Origin: Oceanobacillus kimchii X50
Lineage (GTDB): Bacteria > Bacillota > Bacilli > Bacillales > Amphibacillaceae
Direction: 5' to 3'
Length of the DNA stretch: 64,000 bases
Assembly: GCF_000340475.1 (NCBI RefSeq)
Contig: NZ_CM001792.1
Coordinates: 2,546,921 to 2,610,920 of the forward strand
Part shown: piece by piece, positions 9,116 to 19,038 of the stretch
Layout of the letters: each line of letters begins with the position of its first letter
Numbering within the stretch: position 1 is the first letter of the stretch
Notes under the pieces: generated by a model
Seen by the model: the letters and a program-made list of their open reading frames with translations, nothing else
Databases searched by the model: none
Told to the model about the DNA's origin: nothing
Program-made: the position numbers and the translations under genes

Positions 9116-10105
9116 TTATTTATTATTCCAAGGACCTTCTTCATCAGATAATCGTGGATGTTTTTTGCAGCCTTCTTCCCAAATATCCAGGGCTTTTCCT
9201 GGATCTCCACAATTATATGCACAAATGCTATACCATTTATAATATGATAGATGAGTTTTCACTGGTTCTTTTGCAAGTTGTTTAAATCTATTATACGCTT
9301 CTTCTGAATTCCCCGTTCGTGCCAATGTTACTGCAACACGCAGTTTTTGCTGCACATGTATTGGATATATATTTAGTAATGCCTGAATATGCTTTTCATA
9401 TGCAGGGTTCTTTTGTTCATAATAAAATAAAGCTAAATTCATATGGCTGTACAAAGAATTTGGATCTTCTTCCAAAATATCCTTCTCAATCTTAATAGCT
9501 TCATTTTGCTTTCCTGTATAAAAAATCGCTTGTGCGTAATCATGTTTTGCTAAAATATGATCTGGGAACAAATCAATCATTTCTTCAATAATAGGAATAG
9601 CTTTTGTCCATTCACTATTTTCCATATGATAAAATGCGGTTTCTTGATAAATGAGTAATTCATCTTCATCCTCTAAATCCAAGTCATCAATATCTTCATC
9701 GATTTGAATTAATTCAAGTAATCTATTCGCATCCTCACTAAAATCTCCGTCTGGTTCTTTATCTAAATAGAACTGAGCATATTTTCTTGCATCATACAAC
9801 AGACCAAGATGGGCGTAATTATTTGCAATCAAATAATAGCAATCTATATAATCACTAGATTGCAAGACTTCGGTTAATAATTGATTCGCTTTATGATAAG
9901 ATCCTACTTCGGTATATATAATAGATAATTGGCATTTATATAAAGGGTCTTTAGGTTTTTGTTCCATGGCTTTCTTCATCCATTTAATAGCGATGTCGAA
10001 TTTACGTTTTTTAAACGCTTCAACACCTTTTGTATAATAAAAATCTCCTTCAGGGATAAAAGGGATCACCTTATTATATTCAGCTTTTTTACCTTTAGAT
10101 TGCAT
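9116..10105 (-). CDS. TPR-repeat protein (YvcD-like)
   Basis: The product is 329 aa. At least four tetratricopeptide units are visible (for example FYYTKGVEAFKKRKFDIAIK at 20-40, then SYHKANQLLTEVL, SEWTKAIPIIEEM, and GDPGKALDIWEEG near the end), with an acidic linker around 150 (EDIDDLDLEDEDE). It is cytoplasmic, presumably a protein-interaction scaffold of unknown partner. The start at 10105 (MQSKGKK) has GGGGG 7 nt upstream; the earlier in-frame ATG at 10138 does not. It precedes trxB by 82 bp. Confidence 0.88.
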   Translation of the reverse strand: MQSKGKKAEYNKVIPFIPEGDFYYTKGVEAFKKRKFDIAIKWMKKAMEQKPKDPLYKCQLSIIYTEVGSYHKANQLLTEVLQSSDYIDCYYLIANNYAHLGLLYDARKYAQFYLDKEPDGDFSEDANRLLELIQIDEDIDDLDLEDEDELLIYQETAFYHMENSEWTKAIPIIEEMIDLFPDHILAKHDYAQAIFYTGKQNEAIKIEKDILEEDPNSLYSHMNLALFYYEQKNPAYEKHIQALLNIYPIHVQQKLRVAVTLARTGNSEEAYNRFKQLAKEPVKTHLSYYKWYSICAYNCGDPGKALDIWEEGCKKHPRLSDEEGPWNNK

Positions 10106-10234
10106 GTGTATCCCCCTATTTTCTAAACATTCGTCCAAAGTATATCACACTATATATGATATCACCATAGTGTCTACTCACATTGCAAAATTTGTTCGAA
10201 TTTTAGAAGCTAAATCATTAAACTCTCAAGTAAA

Positions 10235-10450
10235 GAGATTGAGATAAAAGCATTCCCACAAAAGATAATCCCAATGATTGGCTTTTGAATACCCGCTTCA
10301 GCAATATACTCCGCTTATCCTTAGGCAACTGGTGAGCCTCCGGATGCTCTGCGTTCCGGGGTCTCGCCTAGACCTAATCTCCGTATATTTCTTAGGCTTA
10401 TTCTAGCTATTATCCATCTTTTGAATGCTAATTTTTGTTATATTCCAACC
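10235..10450 (+). repeat. Family-1 intergenic repeat, copy A
   Basis: This non-coding element of about 216 bp shares its core with copies near 22.0, 30.7 and 36.4 kb: CCCGCTTCAG, AATATACTCCGCTT, CTGGTGAGCCTCCGGATGC, GGGGTCTC and CTCCGTATATTTCTTA. Its ends (GAGATTGAGATAAA / TATTCCAACCC) are degenerate inverted copies. No ORF or transposase is present. It occupies much of the gap 10106-10612 together with the glpD terminator. Confidence 0.8.
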
Positions 10451-10468
10451 CGTTACCTCTATTATATG

Positions 10469-10530
10469 ATAAAAAGCACCTCCTAATCGCCGTTACAGCT
10501 TCACGACTTTGGAGATGCTTTCTTTACTCT
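10469..10530 (-). terminator. glpD terminator
   Basis: Minus-strand GAAAGCATCTCC and GGAGGTGCTTTT pair (one G-U) and end in TTTTT, between repeat copy A and the glpD stop. Confidence 0.6.
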
Positions 10531-10612
10531 ATTTAATAGGTAGAAACTTAAACAGAAGTCTTCAACTGCATCAGTAATTAATGTGCAGTTATACCATTTA
10601 CTTTAAGAAGCA

Positions 10613-12274
10613 TTATTTAGCAGGATGAGTTGTTTCGTATAACAATTCTTTTAGTTGCGTTGTATATTCATTATACTGCTCATCTGTATATTGTAATTTC
10701 TCTTTCATATATGGAAGTACTTTATCCATATGTGCTTCTACCCAAGGGCGCTGGAAGAATAATGCACCAGTTCGACGTATAAAGAAGTCTACAGGTTTGT
10801 ATGCAAGTTCGTACTCTATTGCATATACCAATTCAGTAAATACGGTATGGTCAATATTATACTTGTTTGCTTCTTCTTTTTGGTTTTTATAGATATCTAA
10901 TACAATTTCTATATTTGAACCATAACGTTGGATCAATTGAAGCGCTTCTTCTTCTGAAAGACCTAATTGAACAGCTTCTTTTAGTTTATCTTTTTTGTAA
11001 GCTTCAAACCCTTTAGATCCTCCAACATCTCCACCAGATATTGGTAAGTGCTTTGTTTGACTATCGGTATAAAGAATATTTTCTTCTTCTTTTAACTGTT
11101 TAGTCACTAAATCCACTGCGTGTTGAGCCATTTTTCGATATCCAGTTAATTTTCCACCTGCCATTGATAATAATCCCGAATCAGATTGGAATATCTCATC
11201 TTTACGTGAAATTTCACTTGGACTTGTCGCACCCTCTTGAGCAATTAATGGACGTAATCCTGCCCAACTTGATTCTACATCTTCTGGTTTTAACTGTAGA
11301 GAAGGGAACATATAAGCAATAGCTTTTAATAAATACTCACGATCATCCTCAGTCACAACTGGATGAGCAATATCACCTTCATAGGTTGTATCAGTTGTAC
11401 CAACATACGTTTTTCCATCGCGTGGAATGGCGAAAATCATACGCCCATCAGGTGAATCAAAGTATACTGCTTGTTGTAAAGGAAATGTTGTATGATCGAA
11501 AACAAGATGGACACCTTTTGTTAAGTGAAGCGTCTTACCTTTTTTAGAACCATCTAATTCACGTACATCATCAACCCATGGTCCACCAGCATTTATTATT
11601 TTTTTCGCATAAATTTTGTGTTGTTCACCTGTAATTAAATCTTCTGCAATAACACCAACCACTTTACTGTCTTCATAGATAAAGTTAACGGCTTTGGTGT
11701 AGTTTATAGCATGTACACCTTCTTCTACAGCTTTCTTCATAACTTCAATCGTTAAACGGGCGTCATCTGTTTTATATTCAACATAGTATCCGCCGCCGCG
11801 TAATTCATCTTGTTTTATTAATGGTTCACGTTCAATTACTTCTTTTGGTTTGAACATTACTCTACGTTCGTCTTTTTTAACACCTGCTAAAAAGTCATAT
11901 ACTCTTAATCCAATATTTGAAGTCAATGGTCCTAGTGTACTTCCTTTGTGGAATGGAAGTAGCATCCATTCAGGTGTCGTTACATGTGGACCATTTTCAT
12001 AGACGATCGCTCTTTCTTTACCAACTTCAGCAACCATCTTCACTTCAAATTGTTGTAAATAACGCAGTCCACCGTGAACCAACTTAGTAGATCGACTTGA
12101 CGTACCAGCTGCAAAGTCTTGCATTTCAATTAAGCCTGTATTTAACCCACGTGTTGTAGCGTCTAAAGAAATACCTGCTCCAGTAATACCTCCGCCAATC
12201 ACTAGTAAGTCTAACTTTTCCTTTTGTAAAGCATCTAATGTATCTTTTCTTTTATAGCTTGAAAATTGATTCAT
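10613..12274 (-). CDS. glpD: Aerobic glycerol-3-phosphate dehydrogenase
   Basis: GlpD is a 553-aa FAD enzyme at the inner membrane face that oxidises sn-glycerol 3-phosphate to dihydroxyacetone phosphate and feeds electrons to menaquinone. FAD-binding GGGITGAGISLDATTRG is near residue 27, and the family stretch STKLVHGGLRYL follows. The start MNQFSSYKRK has GGGGAG upstream. Its 200-bp leader contains a strong terminator preceded by a GGAGA...TAGGAGA motif also found in the glpF leader, which points to GlpP antitermination as in B. subtilis. Confidence 0.97.
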   Translation of the reverse strand: MNQFSSYKRKDTLDALQKEKLDLLVIGGGITGAGISLDATTRGLNTGLIEMQDFAAGTSSRSTKLVHGGLRYLQQFEVKMVAEVGKERAIVYENGPHVTTPEWMLLPFHKGSTLGPLTSNIGLRVYDFLAGVKKDERRVMFKPKEVIEREPLIKQDELRGGGYYVEYKTDDARLTIEVMKKAVEEGVHAINYTKAVNFIYEDSKVVGVIAEDLITGEQHKIYAKKIINAGGPWVDDVRELDGSKKGKTLHLTKGVHLVFDHTTFPLQQAVYFDSPDGRMIFAIPRDGKTYVGTTDTTYEGDIAHPVVTEDDREYLLKAIAYMFPSLQLKPEDVESSWAGLRPLIAQEGATSPSEISRKDEIFQSDSGLLSMAGGKLTGYRKMAQHAVDLVTKQLKEEENILYTDSQTKHLPISGGDVGGSKGFEAYKKDKLKEAVQLGLSEEEALQLIQRYGSNIEIVLDIYKNQKEEANKYNIDHTVFTELVYAIEYELAYKPVDFFIRRTGALFFQRPWVEAHMDKVLPYMKEKLQYTDEQYNEYTTQLKELLYETTHPAK

Positions 12275-12345
12275 TCTTATAACACTCCCCGTTTAATAGT
12301 TATTCTTATAATCACTTTACCCGTTTTTAATATAATCATGTAGAG

Positions 12346-12402
12346 AAAAAGAAAAAACCGCAAAATCACTGGTGTATACACTACCAGTAAATTGCGGTTT
12401 TC
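12346..12402 (-). terminator. glpD leader terminator (probable GlpP-controlled)
   Basis: Minus-strand AAACCGCAA and TTGCGGTTT enclose an inner hairpin (ACTGGT/ACCAGT) and are followed by TTTTTTCTTTTT. It lies between dhaM and glpD, 70 bp before the glpD start. It can end dhaKLM transcripts and also act as the regulated attenuator of glpD. Confidence 0.85.
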
Positions 12403-12415
12403 TCCTAAATTCTCC
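12401..12415 (-). promoter_or_regulatory. Candidate GlpP RNA target in the glpD leader
   Basis: Minus-strand GGAGAATTTAGGAGA directly abuts the 5' side of the terminator stem. The glpF leader has GGAGACTAGGAGA in the same position before its own terminator (17176-17188). Assignment to GlpP is inference from the shared position. Confidence 0.55.
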
Positions 12416-12472
12416 GTCCATCATTATTAACTTAACCTAAGTTTAACATACCTCTCGGGCAATGTACAGAGG

Positions 12473-12859
12473 TTAATTCCGTTCTTTTGAAAAAGATTGA
12501 GTTACAGCTTTCATAATTGCTTGTTTTTCTTTCCCCATCCCAGCTTCAACTGCTGCCACATAGGCACCCTCGACTATTGGTGCCTCAATAAGTTCCACAT
12601 TATCCACTTCGGTCATTTCTATTGCCATTTCTGCATTCATTTTTGCGCTACCAATATCATATAAAAGGAGAACTCCATCATCGTTGTTCGCCTTGTTAAT
12701 TGCTCTGAGGATTTTATCAATACTTGTTCCAATCTCTCCCTCATCGGTCCCGCCTGCTACCTCAATAGAAACATCTTTCATTACTTGCTGTACTAACTCT
12801 TTTGTACCTTCTGCTATTTTTACACTGTGCGAAATAAGCACAATCCCAACTTGTCCCAT
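12473..12859 (-). CDS. dhaM: PTS-dependent dihydroxyacetone kinase, phosphotransferase subunit
   Basis: DhaM is an EIIA(mannose)-type protein that passes phosphate from HPr to DhaL-ADP. The product is 128 aa, the single-domain form of Gram-positives, with the active-site His in VLISHSVKIAEG near residue 11 and the family stretch LLLYDIGSAKMNAEMA. It starts 5 bp after dhaL. The set dhaKLM lies inside the glycerol island. Confidence 0.93.
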   Translation of the reverse strand: MGQVGIVLISHSVKIAEGTKELVQQVMKDVSIEVAGGTDEGEIGTSIDKILRAINKANNDDGVLLLYDIGSAKMNAEMAIEMTEVDNVELIEAPIVEGAYVAAVEAGMGKEKQAIMKAVTQSFSKERN

Positions 12860-12864
12860 GTTAT

Positions 12865-13482
12865 CTACGCTCCTTGTAAAGAAGTTGATAGTGCTGAGAA
12901 TATATAATAAGAAGAGGCTGATCCAGGATCAATATTACCGATTGATTTTTCTTTAAAATAGGACGCTCTCCCTTTTGTAGCTTTTAAATCCTTGGTATTA
13001 TTCATTGCTTGCTTTGCTGTTTCTTCAATTAAAGAAGGGTCAGTAATATCATTTTCACTAAATAACTGTACAACAGGATCCCAAACATCAATCATCGTTT
13101 TCTCACCTGAAGTTGCTTTTCCTCGCTGTTTAATCCCATCTAGGCTAGCTTGTAATCCATCTTTAATATCATTTACCTGAATTTCGCTTTTATTTTTCCA
13201 AGCCATCGATAATATAAGGAAAGCAGTACCATAAAGTGGTCCAGCTGCCCCTCCCACCTTAGACATTAATGTCATCGCAACATCTTTTAACATATCTGAT
13301 GGTGTCGAGTAGGATTGATCTTGAATCTTTGTTATAACTTCTTGAAAACCTCTTGCCATATTTATTCCATGATCGCTGTCACCAATAGCTTGGTCCAATT
13401 CTGTGAGATAGGACTTATTCTCTTGAATAAGTTGGTTTGATAAATTCATCCAATTTCTTATATCGTTTACCTGTAATTTCAA
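12865..13482 (-). CDS. dhaL: Dihydroxyacetone kinase, ADP-binding subunit
   Basis: DhaL carries the tightly bound ADP that is phosphorylated by DhaM and then phosphorylates dihydroxyacetone held on DhaK. The product is 205 aa. IGDSDHGINMARGF holds the Asp residues that coordinate Mg-ADP, and GGAAGPLYGTAFL is the nucleotide loop. It is 17 bp after dhaK, with GGAG upstream of its start. Confidence 0.94.
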   Translation of the reverse strand: MKLQVNDIRNWMNLSNQLIQENKSYLTELDQAIGDSDHGINMARGFQEVITKIQDQSYSTPSDMLKDVAMTLMSKVGGAAGPLYGTAFLILSMAWKNKSEIQVNDIKDGLQASLDGIKQRGKATSGEKTMIDVWDPVVQLFSENDITDPSLIEETAKQAMNNTKDLKATKGRASYFKEKSIGNIDPGSASSYYIFSALSTSLQGA

Positions 13483-13499
13483 TGAATATTCTCCTTTCT

Positions 13500-14492
13500 T
13501 TAGACGCGAAATGCTGTAGCTTCACTTTTTGCTTCTAAAAGTGATTTTAATTGATTGTCCACTTTTAATAGTGTAACCGAACACCCTGTCATTTCTAGGG
13601 ATGTCATAAATTCACCTACATACGTACGAAAAACAGATAAATTATTGTCCTTAAGCAATTGATTCACATGTTGTTGTAGAATAAATAGCTCCATTTCTGG
13701 AGTTGCACCTAACCCATTAATCATCACTGCAACCTCATCACCTGATTGCAATTGAAGATCATCAAGTACTTTTTGGGTAAGCTCATTGGCAATATTTTCA
13801 GCTGATGTTATCGGTTTTCTCTCAATACCTGCTTCTCCATGAATTCCAATACCAATTTCCATTTCATTATCTTCTAATTGAAAACTTGGTTTACCTGCAG
13901 CAGGTACTGTACATGGAGTAAGTGCCATTCCCATCGATCTTACATGTGTAATTGTTTTTTCAGCAACTTCCTTTACTTCATTTAATGTTGCTCCTGTTTC
14001 AGCCATTGCTCCAGCAATTTTGTGCACAAACACTGTACCAGCAATTCCTCTACGACCGGTAGTAAAATCACTATCTTCTACAGCTACATCGTCATTAACA
14101 ATAACTTGTTCTACCTTTATTCCCTCAGACTCGGCCAATTCACTCGCCATATCGAAGTTCATAACATCTCCTGTATAGTTTTTTACGATTAAAAGAACTC
14201 CATGCCCAGTGTCAACGGCTTTTATTGCTGCCAAGATTTGATCAGGGGTAGGTGAAGTAAATACTTCTCCTGCAACTGCTGCATCTAACATTCCTTTACC
14301 AACATATCCAGCATGGGCAGGTTCGTGGCCACTTCCTCCACCACTAACAAGACCAACTTTATTTGAAGATAATTCCTTACGTTTAATTATCATTGTTCCA
14401 TCTATTTGTTCTAGTTTTTCTGGAAAAGCTTGTATCATCCCAGAGACCATATCCGACACAACATCATTTGGATTATTAATGATTTTTTTCAT
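13500..14492 (-). CDS. dhaK: Dihydroxyacetone kinase, substrate-binding subunit
   Basis: DhaK binds dihydroxyacetone covalently as a hemiaminal on a His. The product is 330 aa, with substrate loop SGGGSGHEPAHAGYVG near 50 and the covalent His in GIGIHGEAGIER. The start has GGAGAG upstream. It is the first of dhaKLM and lies 240 bp after glpK. The position between glpK and glpD gives the cell two routes from glycerol or DHA to DHAP. Confidence 0.96.
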   Translation of the reverse strand: MKKIINNPNDVVSDMVSGMIQAFPEKLEQIDGTMIIKRKELSSNKVGLVSGGGSGHEPAHAGYVGKGMLDAAVAGEVFTSPTPDQILAAIKAVDTGHGVLLIVKNYTGDVMNFDMASELAESEGIKVEQVIVNDDVAVEDSDFTTGRRGIAGTVFVHKIAGAMAETGATLNEVKEVAEKTITHVRSMGMALTPCTVPAAGKPSFQLEDNEMEIGIGIHGEAGIERKPITSAENIANELTQKVLDDLQLQSGDEVAVMINGLGATPEMELFILQQHVNQLLKDNNLSVFRTYVGEFMTSLEMTGCSVTLLKVDNQLKSLLEAKSEATAFRV

Positions 14493-14541
14493 AAGTATTA
14501 TCTCTCCTTTTTCATAATTTAGGAATAAAATTATAGCAACG

Positions 14542-14569
14542 GAATAGAAACTCGTGAGTTGGAGTATTC
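14542..14569. promoter_or_regulatory. Imperfect dyad upstream of dhaK
   Basis: GAATA/TATTC arms and inner AACTC/GAGTT arms form a 28-bp imperfect dyad about 50 bp before the dhaK start. It could be an operator or a leader hairpin; a TAGGAGA motif resembling the other glp leaders lies at 14606-14612. Confidence 0.35.
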
Positions 14570-14692
14570 AGCAAGTCTTCTATATCGTAGGTCGCTTTCA
14601 TGAAATCTCCTAGTATCTGTAGCCTACACTGGACAATTCTATCTACAAACGATATCAAGTCCATATTTATATACTTCCTTAATCTTTGTACA

Positions 14693-14725
14693 AGAAAACT
14701 GCCTCTTAATCGAGACAGTTCTCTT
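14693..14725 (-). terminator. glpK terminator
   Basis: Minus-strand AGAACTGTCTC and GAGGCAGTTTTCT pair around 6 nt immediately after the glpK stop. The T-run is interrupted (TTTTCTT), so some read-through into dhaKLM is possible. Confidence 0.6.
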
Positions 14726-14730
14726 TTTTA

Positions 14731-16245
<1,515 letters not shown>

Positions 16246-17076
16246 CTATCTTAATTTTTGATTCAATTTTTCAGCAGGATTTGAACCCGTTTTCAACTCA
16301 CTCACTGCTGCTCCTATAAATAATATTAATACAAAAATAGTCATTACCCAAAACGGGAAGGTGTAATTAGCTAGAAAAACACTGTCATAAAACATTGCAC
16401 CATAAACTCCACCAATAATTGGTCCTACTATTGGGATCCATGCATAACCCCAATCAGAACTACCTTTTCCTGGAATTGGTAAGATTGCATGTGCAATACG
16501 TGGTCCAAGGTCACGTGCCGGGTTAATTGCATAACCAGTTGTACCACCTAAAGACATACCGATAGCTGCAATAAGTGCACCGACAATTAACGGATTTAGA
16601 CCTTCTGTAAAATCATTCGATCCAATAAACATTAATCCTAAAAGTAATGCAAATGTCCCAATCATTTCACTTATTAAATTTGAAAATGGACTACGAATTG
16701 CTGCTCCAGTTGCAAATACACCTAGTTTATCTTCTTTGCTCTCTGTTACTTTCCAATGCGGTAAGTAATTCAGGAAAACAATAATTGCACCGATAATTGC
16801 ACCGATTACTTGGGCAAGAATATAAAGAGGAACTTTACTCCAAGGAAAATCTCCTACAGCCGCGAATCCAATAGTTACCGCTGGATTAATATGTGCTCCT
16901 GTAAAATTACCTACAGCATATACACCAAGGGCAACTGCTAATCCCCAACCAAGAGTAATAAGTACCCATCCTGTGCCTTCTGCTTTCGATTTTTTTAATA
17001 CAACGCCTGCTACAACGCCGCCACCGAAGATGATAAGTATCATTGTACCTACTAACTCTGCCATGAACTCAGTCAT
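16246..17076 (-). CDS. glpF: Glycerol uptake facilitator
   Basis: GlpF is an aquaglyceroporin with six membrane spans and two half-helices. Both NPA boxes are present (HINPAVTIG near 67 and AINPARDLG near 200). The product is 276 aa from the ATG at 17076, which has GGGAGG upstream; the frame further upstream lies in the leader terminator and is not coding. It is controlled by a promoter overlapping a cre box and by a leader terminator. Confidence 0.95.
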   Translation of the reverse strand: MTEFMAELVGTMILIIFGGGVVAGVVLKKSKAEGTGWVLITLGWGLAVALGVYAVGNFTGAHINPAVTIGFAAVGDFPWSKVPLYILAQVIGAIIGAIIVFLNYLPHWKVTESKEDKLGVFATGAAIRSPFSNLISEMIGTFALLLGLMFIGSNDFTEGLNPLIVGALIAAIGMSLGGTTGYAINPARDLGPRIAHAILPIPGKGSSDWGYAWIPIVGPIIGGVYGAMFYDSVFLANYTFPFWVMTIFVLILFIGAAVSELKTGSNPAEKLNQKLR

Positions 17077-17103
17077 ACATACTACCTCCCTTTTAATCAA
17101 GTA

Positions 17104-17173
17104 CCCTTTGTAGTAATAAAAAAACCCACACTTCAATAACATACCCTAAATATTTGAGTACGATTGAAATGCA
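17104..17173 (-). terminator. glpF leader terminator (probable GlpP-controlled)
   Basis: Minus-strand GCATTTCAAT and ATTGAAGTGT pair (one G-U) around a loop of about 30 nt and are followed by a T7 run, between the promoter and glpF. In B. subtilis GlpP with glycerol 3-phosphate prevents termination at the equivalent place. Confidence 0.7.
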
Positions 17174-17175
17174 GG

Positions 17176-17188
17176 TCTCCTAGTCTCC
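17176..17188 (-). promoter_or_regulatory. Candidate GlpP RNA target in the glpF leader
   Basis: Minus-strand GGAGACTAGGAGA lies just before the leader terminator, as does GGAGAATTTAGGAGA in the glpD leader. Function is inferred from this shared position. Confidence 0.55.
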
Positions 17189-17211
17189 ACCACAAATTAA
17201 CTTGTACCTAA

Positions 17212-17240
17212 ATAGTACAAAATACTGAAAGCGTTGTCAA
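17212..17240 (-). promoter_or_regulatory. glpFK promoter with overlapping cre box
   Basis: On the minus strand TTGACA (17240-17235), a 17-bp spacer and TACTAT (17217-17212) form a sigma-A promoter. TGAAAGCGTTGTCA at 17226-17239 matches the CcpA cre consensus TGWAANCGNTNWCA at every position and covers the -35 box. CcpA with HPr(Ser-P) or Crh(Ser-P) should repress the operon on preferred sugars. Confidence 0.88.
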
Positions 17241-17285
17241 CACTTTTTCCTATAAGAAATTCTTTCCAGTTCATCATTATTCGAC

Positions 17286-17322
17286 AAAAGGCCCAACCGC
17301 ATCAAAAGATAGTTGGACCTTT
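17286..17322 (-). terminator. glpP terminator
   Basis: Minus-strand AAAGGTCCAAC and GTTGGGCCTTTT pair (one G-U), ending in TTTT, directly after the glpP stop. Confidence 0.75.
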
Positions 17323-17326
17323 CCTT

Positions 17327-17869
17327 TTATTTCCATAATGTTGTATTTGAAGTAGATACCGCTATTGCTCCAGCTTCTATAGCGTTATTCACTTCTTCAT
17401 TTTTTCGAATAAGGCCACCTGCAATAATTGGTATTTTTGTCTGTGTCCCTACTTGTTGAATTATATTCGGTATCAACCCCGGAAGTAATTCAATACAATG
17501 GGGTTGAAATTTACGAACTAATTTCATGTTTTGATCTAATGCAAGACTATCTAAAAGAAATATTCGCTGAATAGCGAGTAACTTATATTTTTTTGCTAAA
17601 GCAATAACATTCCCCCGAGTAGATAAAACACCATCTGGCTTCATTTCTCTATTTAAAAATTCCATTCCATATTCATCTGCTTTTAATCCCTGAATTAGAT
17701 CAAAATGTACTAATACTTTCTTTCCGTTACGATGACTATATTCAATCAAGCTTTTTAACTGTACGAGTCTAGATTCTAGTATAACAATATACTCATGGTC
17801 TGTTTCTAACGCCTTATCGAAATCTTTCATCTGACGAACGGCTGGTAAAACTCCTTTAGGAAGTTCCAT
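17327..17869 (-). CDS. glpP: Glycerol uptake operon antiterminator
   Basis: GlpP binds leader mRNA when loaded with glycerol 3-phosphate and lets transcription pass into glpF and glpD. The product is 180 aa, a TIM-barrel-like protein with the family stretches VLVHFDLIQGLKADEYG, PDGVLSTRGNVI, ELLPGLIPNII and IIAGGLIR. It begins 10 bp after yvoF and is the end of the hprK cluster, directly upstream of its target glpF. Confidence 0.95.
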   Translation of the reverse strand: MELPKGVLPAVRQMKDFDKALETDHEYIVILESRLVQLKSLIEYSHRNGKKVLVHFDLIQGLKADEYGMEFLNREMKPDGVLSTRGNVIALAKKYKLLAIQRIFLLDSLALDQNMKLVRKFQPHCIELLPGLIPNIIQQVGTQTKIPIIAGGLIRKNEEVNNAIEAGAIAVSTSNTTLWK

Positions 17870-17879
17870 TATATACCAC

Positions 17880-18401
17880 CTATTCTTCGTTAATAATATT
17901 ATTATTTCTTTCTATCTCATCTTTCGTATATATAATCTTCATAGGATTTCCTCCAACAAAAGCTCCTGCTGGTACATCTTTATGTACTAATGTTGCCGCA
18001 GAGATAATTGCTCCATCGCCAATAGTTACACCAGGGAGAATGGTAGAATTCGCACCGATCATTACTTCATCACCAATGTGAACATCACCGAGGCGATATT
18101 CTTTTATAAGATACTCATGAGCTAGAATTGTTGTATTATACCCGATCACACAATTATTACCCACTTTTATTTTCTCGGGAAACATAATATCAGGCATTAC
18201 CATTACAGCGAAGGAAGTGGTTTCTCCAATTTTCATATTTAATATATTTCTATATAACCAGTTTTTCACTTCCAGGAAAGGAGTATACCGCGCTATTTGA
18301 ATCACTATAAAATTTCTTATGACCTTCCAAAACGGCACAGTATCATATATTTGCCATAACGAATTCGCACGTTTTACAGCATAACGCTCTGTTTTACGCA
18401 C
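17880..18401 (-). CDS. yvoF: Hexapeptide-repeat acyltransferase YvoF
   Basis: The product is 173 aa from the GTG at 18401 (MRKTERYAVK), which has AGGTG 6 nt upstream; a GTG three codons earlier sits inside that ribosome binding site. The left-handed beta-helix repeats are seen in the second half (for example IGDEVMIGANSTILPGVTIGDG) and end with VPAGAFVGGNP. It is a maltose/galactoside O-acetyltransferase-like enzyme; the substrate is not known. It overlaps ppaX by 8 bp, indicating translational coupling. Confidence 0.88.
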   Translation of the reverse strand: MRKTERYAVKRANSLWQIYDTVPFWKVIRNFIVIQIARYTPFLEVKNWLYRNILNMKIGETTSFAVMVMPDIMFPEKIKVGNNCVIGYNTTILAHEYLIKEYRLGDVHIGDEVMIGANSTILPGVTIGDGAIISAATLVHKDVPAGAFVGGNPMKIIYTKDEIERNNNIINEE

Positions 18402-19038
18402 ATGAATCACCTACTATTGATAAGATATCATTCATATCATTAATAAAATAATCTGGATGAAAACTTTTTAGATAGTTCGTATCTTTTAATGACCATTCTA
18501 CTGCTACTGTTTGTACATTCGCTCTTTGACCCGATACAATATCATGATGATTGTCACCTACCATAAGCGTTTGCTCAGGGTTAGCATTTAGCTTTTGCAT
18601 TGCCATCTGTACTGGTTCTGGATGCGGCTTAGCATGAGTTACATCATCATATGTTATGACCGTAGAGAAGAACTTAGATATACCTGTTAAATCAAGCCCC
18701 ATTTGTACCGTATGACGCATTTTTGTACTTACTATCCCTAGAGATATATTTCTTCTCTTCAGTTCTTCTAAAGTTTCATATACATGAGGAAATGCTGTGA
18801 CAAACTTATCATGTTCACGAATGTTATGCTCACGATAAGTTGAAATCATCTCGTCGGCTCTTGTTACATCAATTTTATTAAACGTATCTATAAGAGGTGG
18901 GCCATTAAACTTCAGTATTTCTTCATTACTAAAATTTAGATTATATTGTCTAAATGTATGCTCGAAGGAAGCAGTTATTAATGCATTTGTATCAATAAGC
19001 GTTCCATCAAGATCAAAGAGTATGGTACGAATGCTCAT
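18394..19038 (-). CDS. ppaX: Pyrophosphatase PpaX
   Basis: This HAD-superfamily hydrolase cleaves the pyrophosphate made by HPrK when it dephosphorylates HPr(Ser-P). The product is 214 aa. The catalytic DLDGTLIDT lies at the N-terminus, with motif II IVSTKM and motif III near MVGDNHHD. It overlaps yvoD by 26 bp. Its place in the hprK operon supports the assignment. Confidence 0.95.
   Translation of the reverse strand: MSIRTILFDLDGTLIDTNALITASFEHTFRQYNLNFSNEEILKFNGPPLIDTFNKIDVTRADEMISTYREHNIREHDKFVTAFPHVYETLEELKRRNISLGIVSTKMRHTVQMGLDLTGISKFFSTVITYDDVTHAKPHPEPVQMAMQKLNANPEQTLMVGDNHHDIVSGQRANVQTVAVEWSLKDTNYLKSFHPDYFINDMNDILSIVGDSCA

Noticed and set aside
14493..14730. T-box or other known riboswitch before dhaK
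   Set aside because: No T-box sequence and no known aptamer core; only a weak dyad and a TAGGAGA motif are visible.
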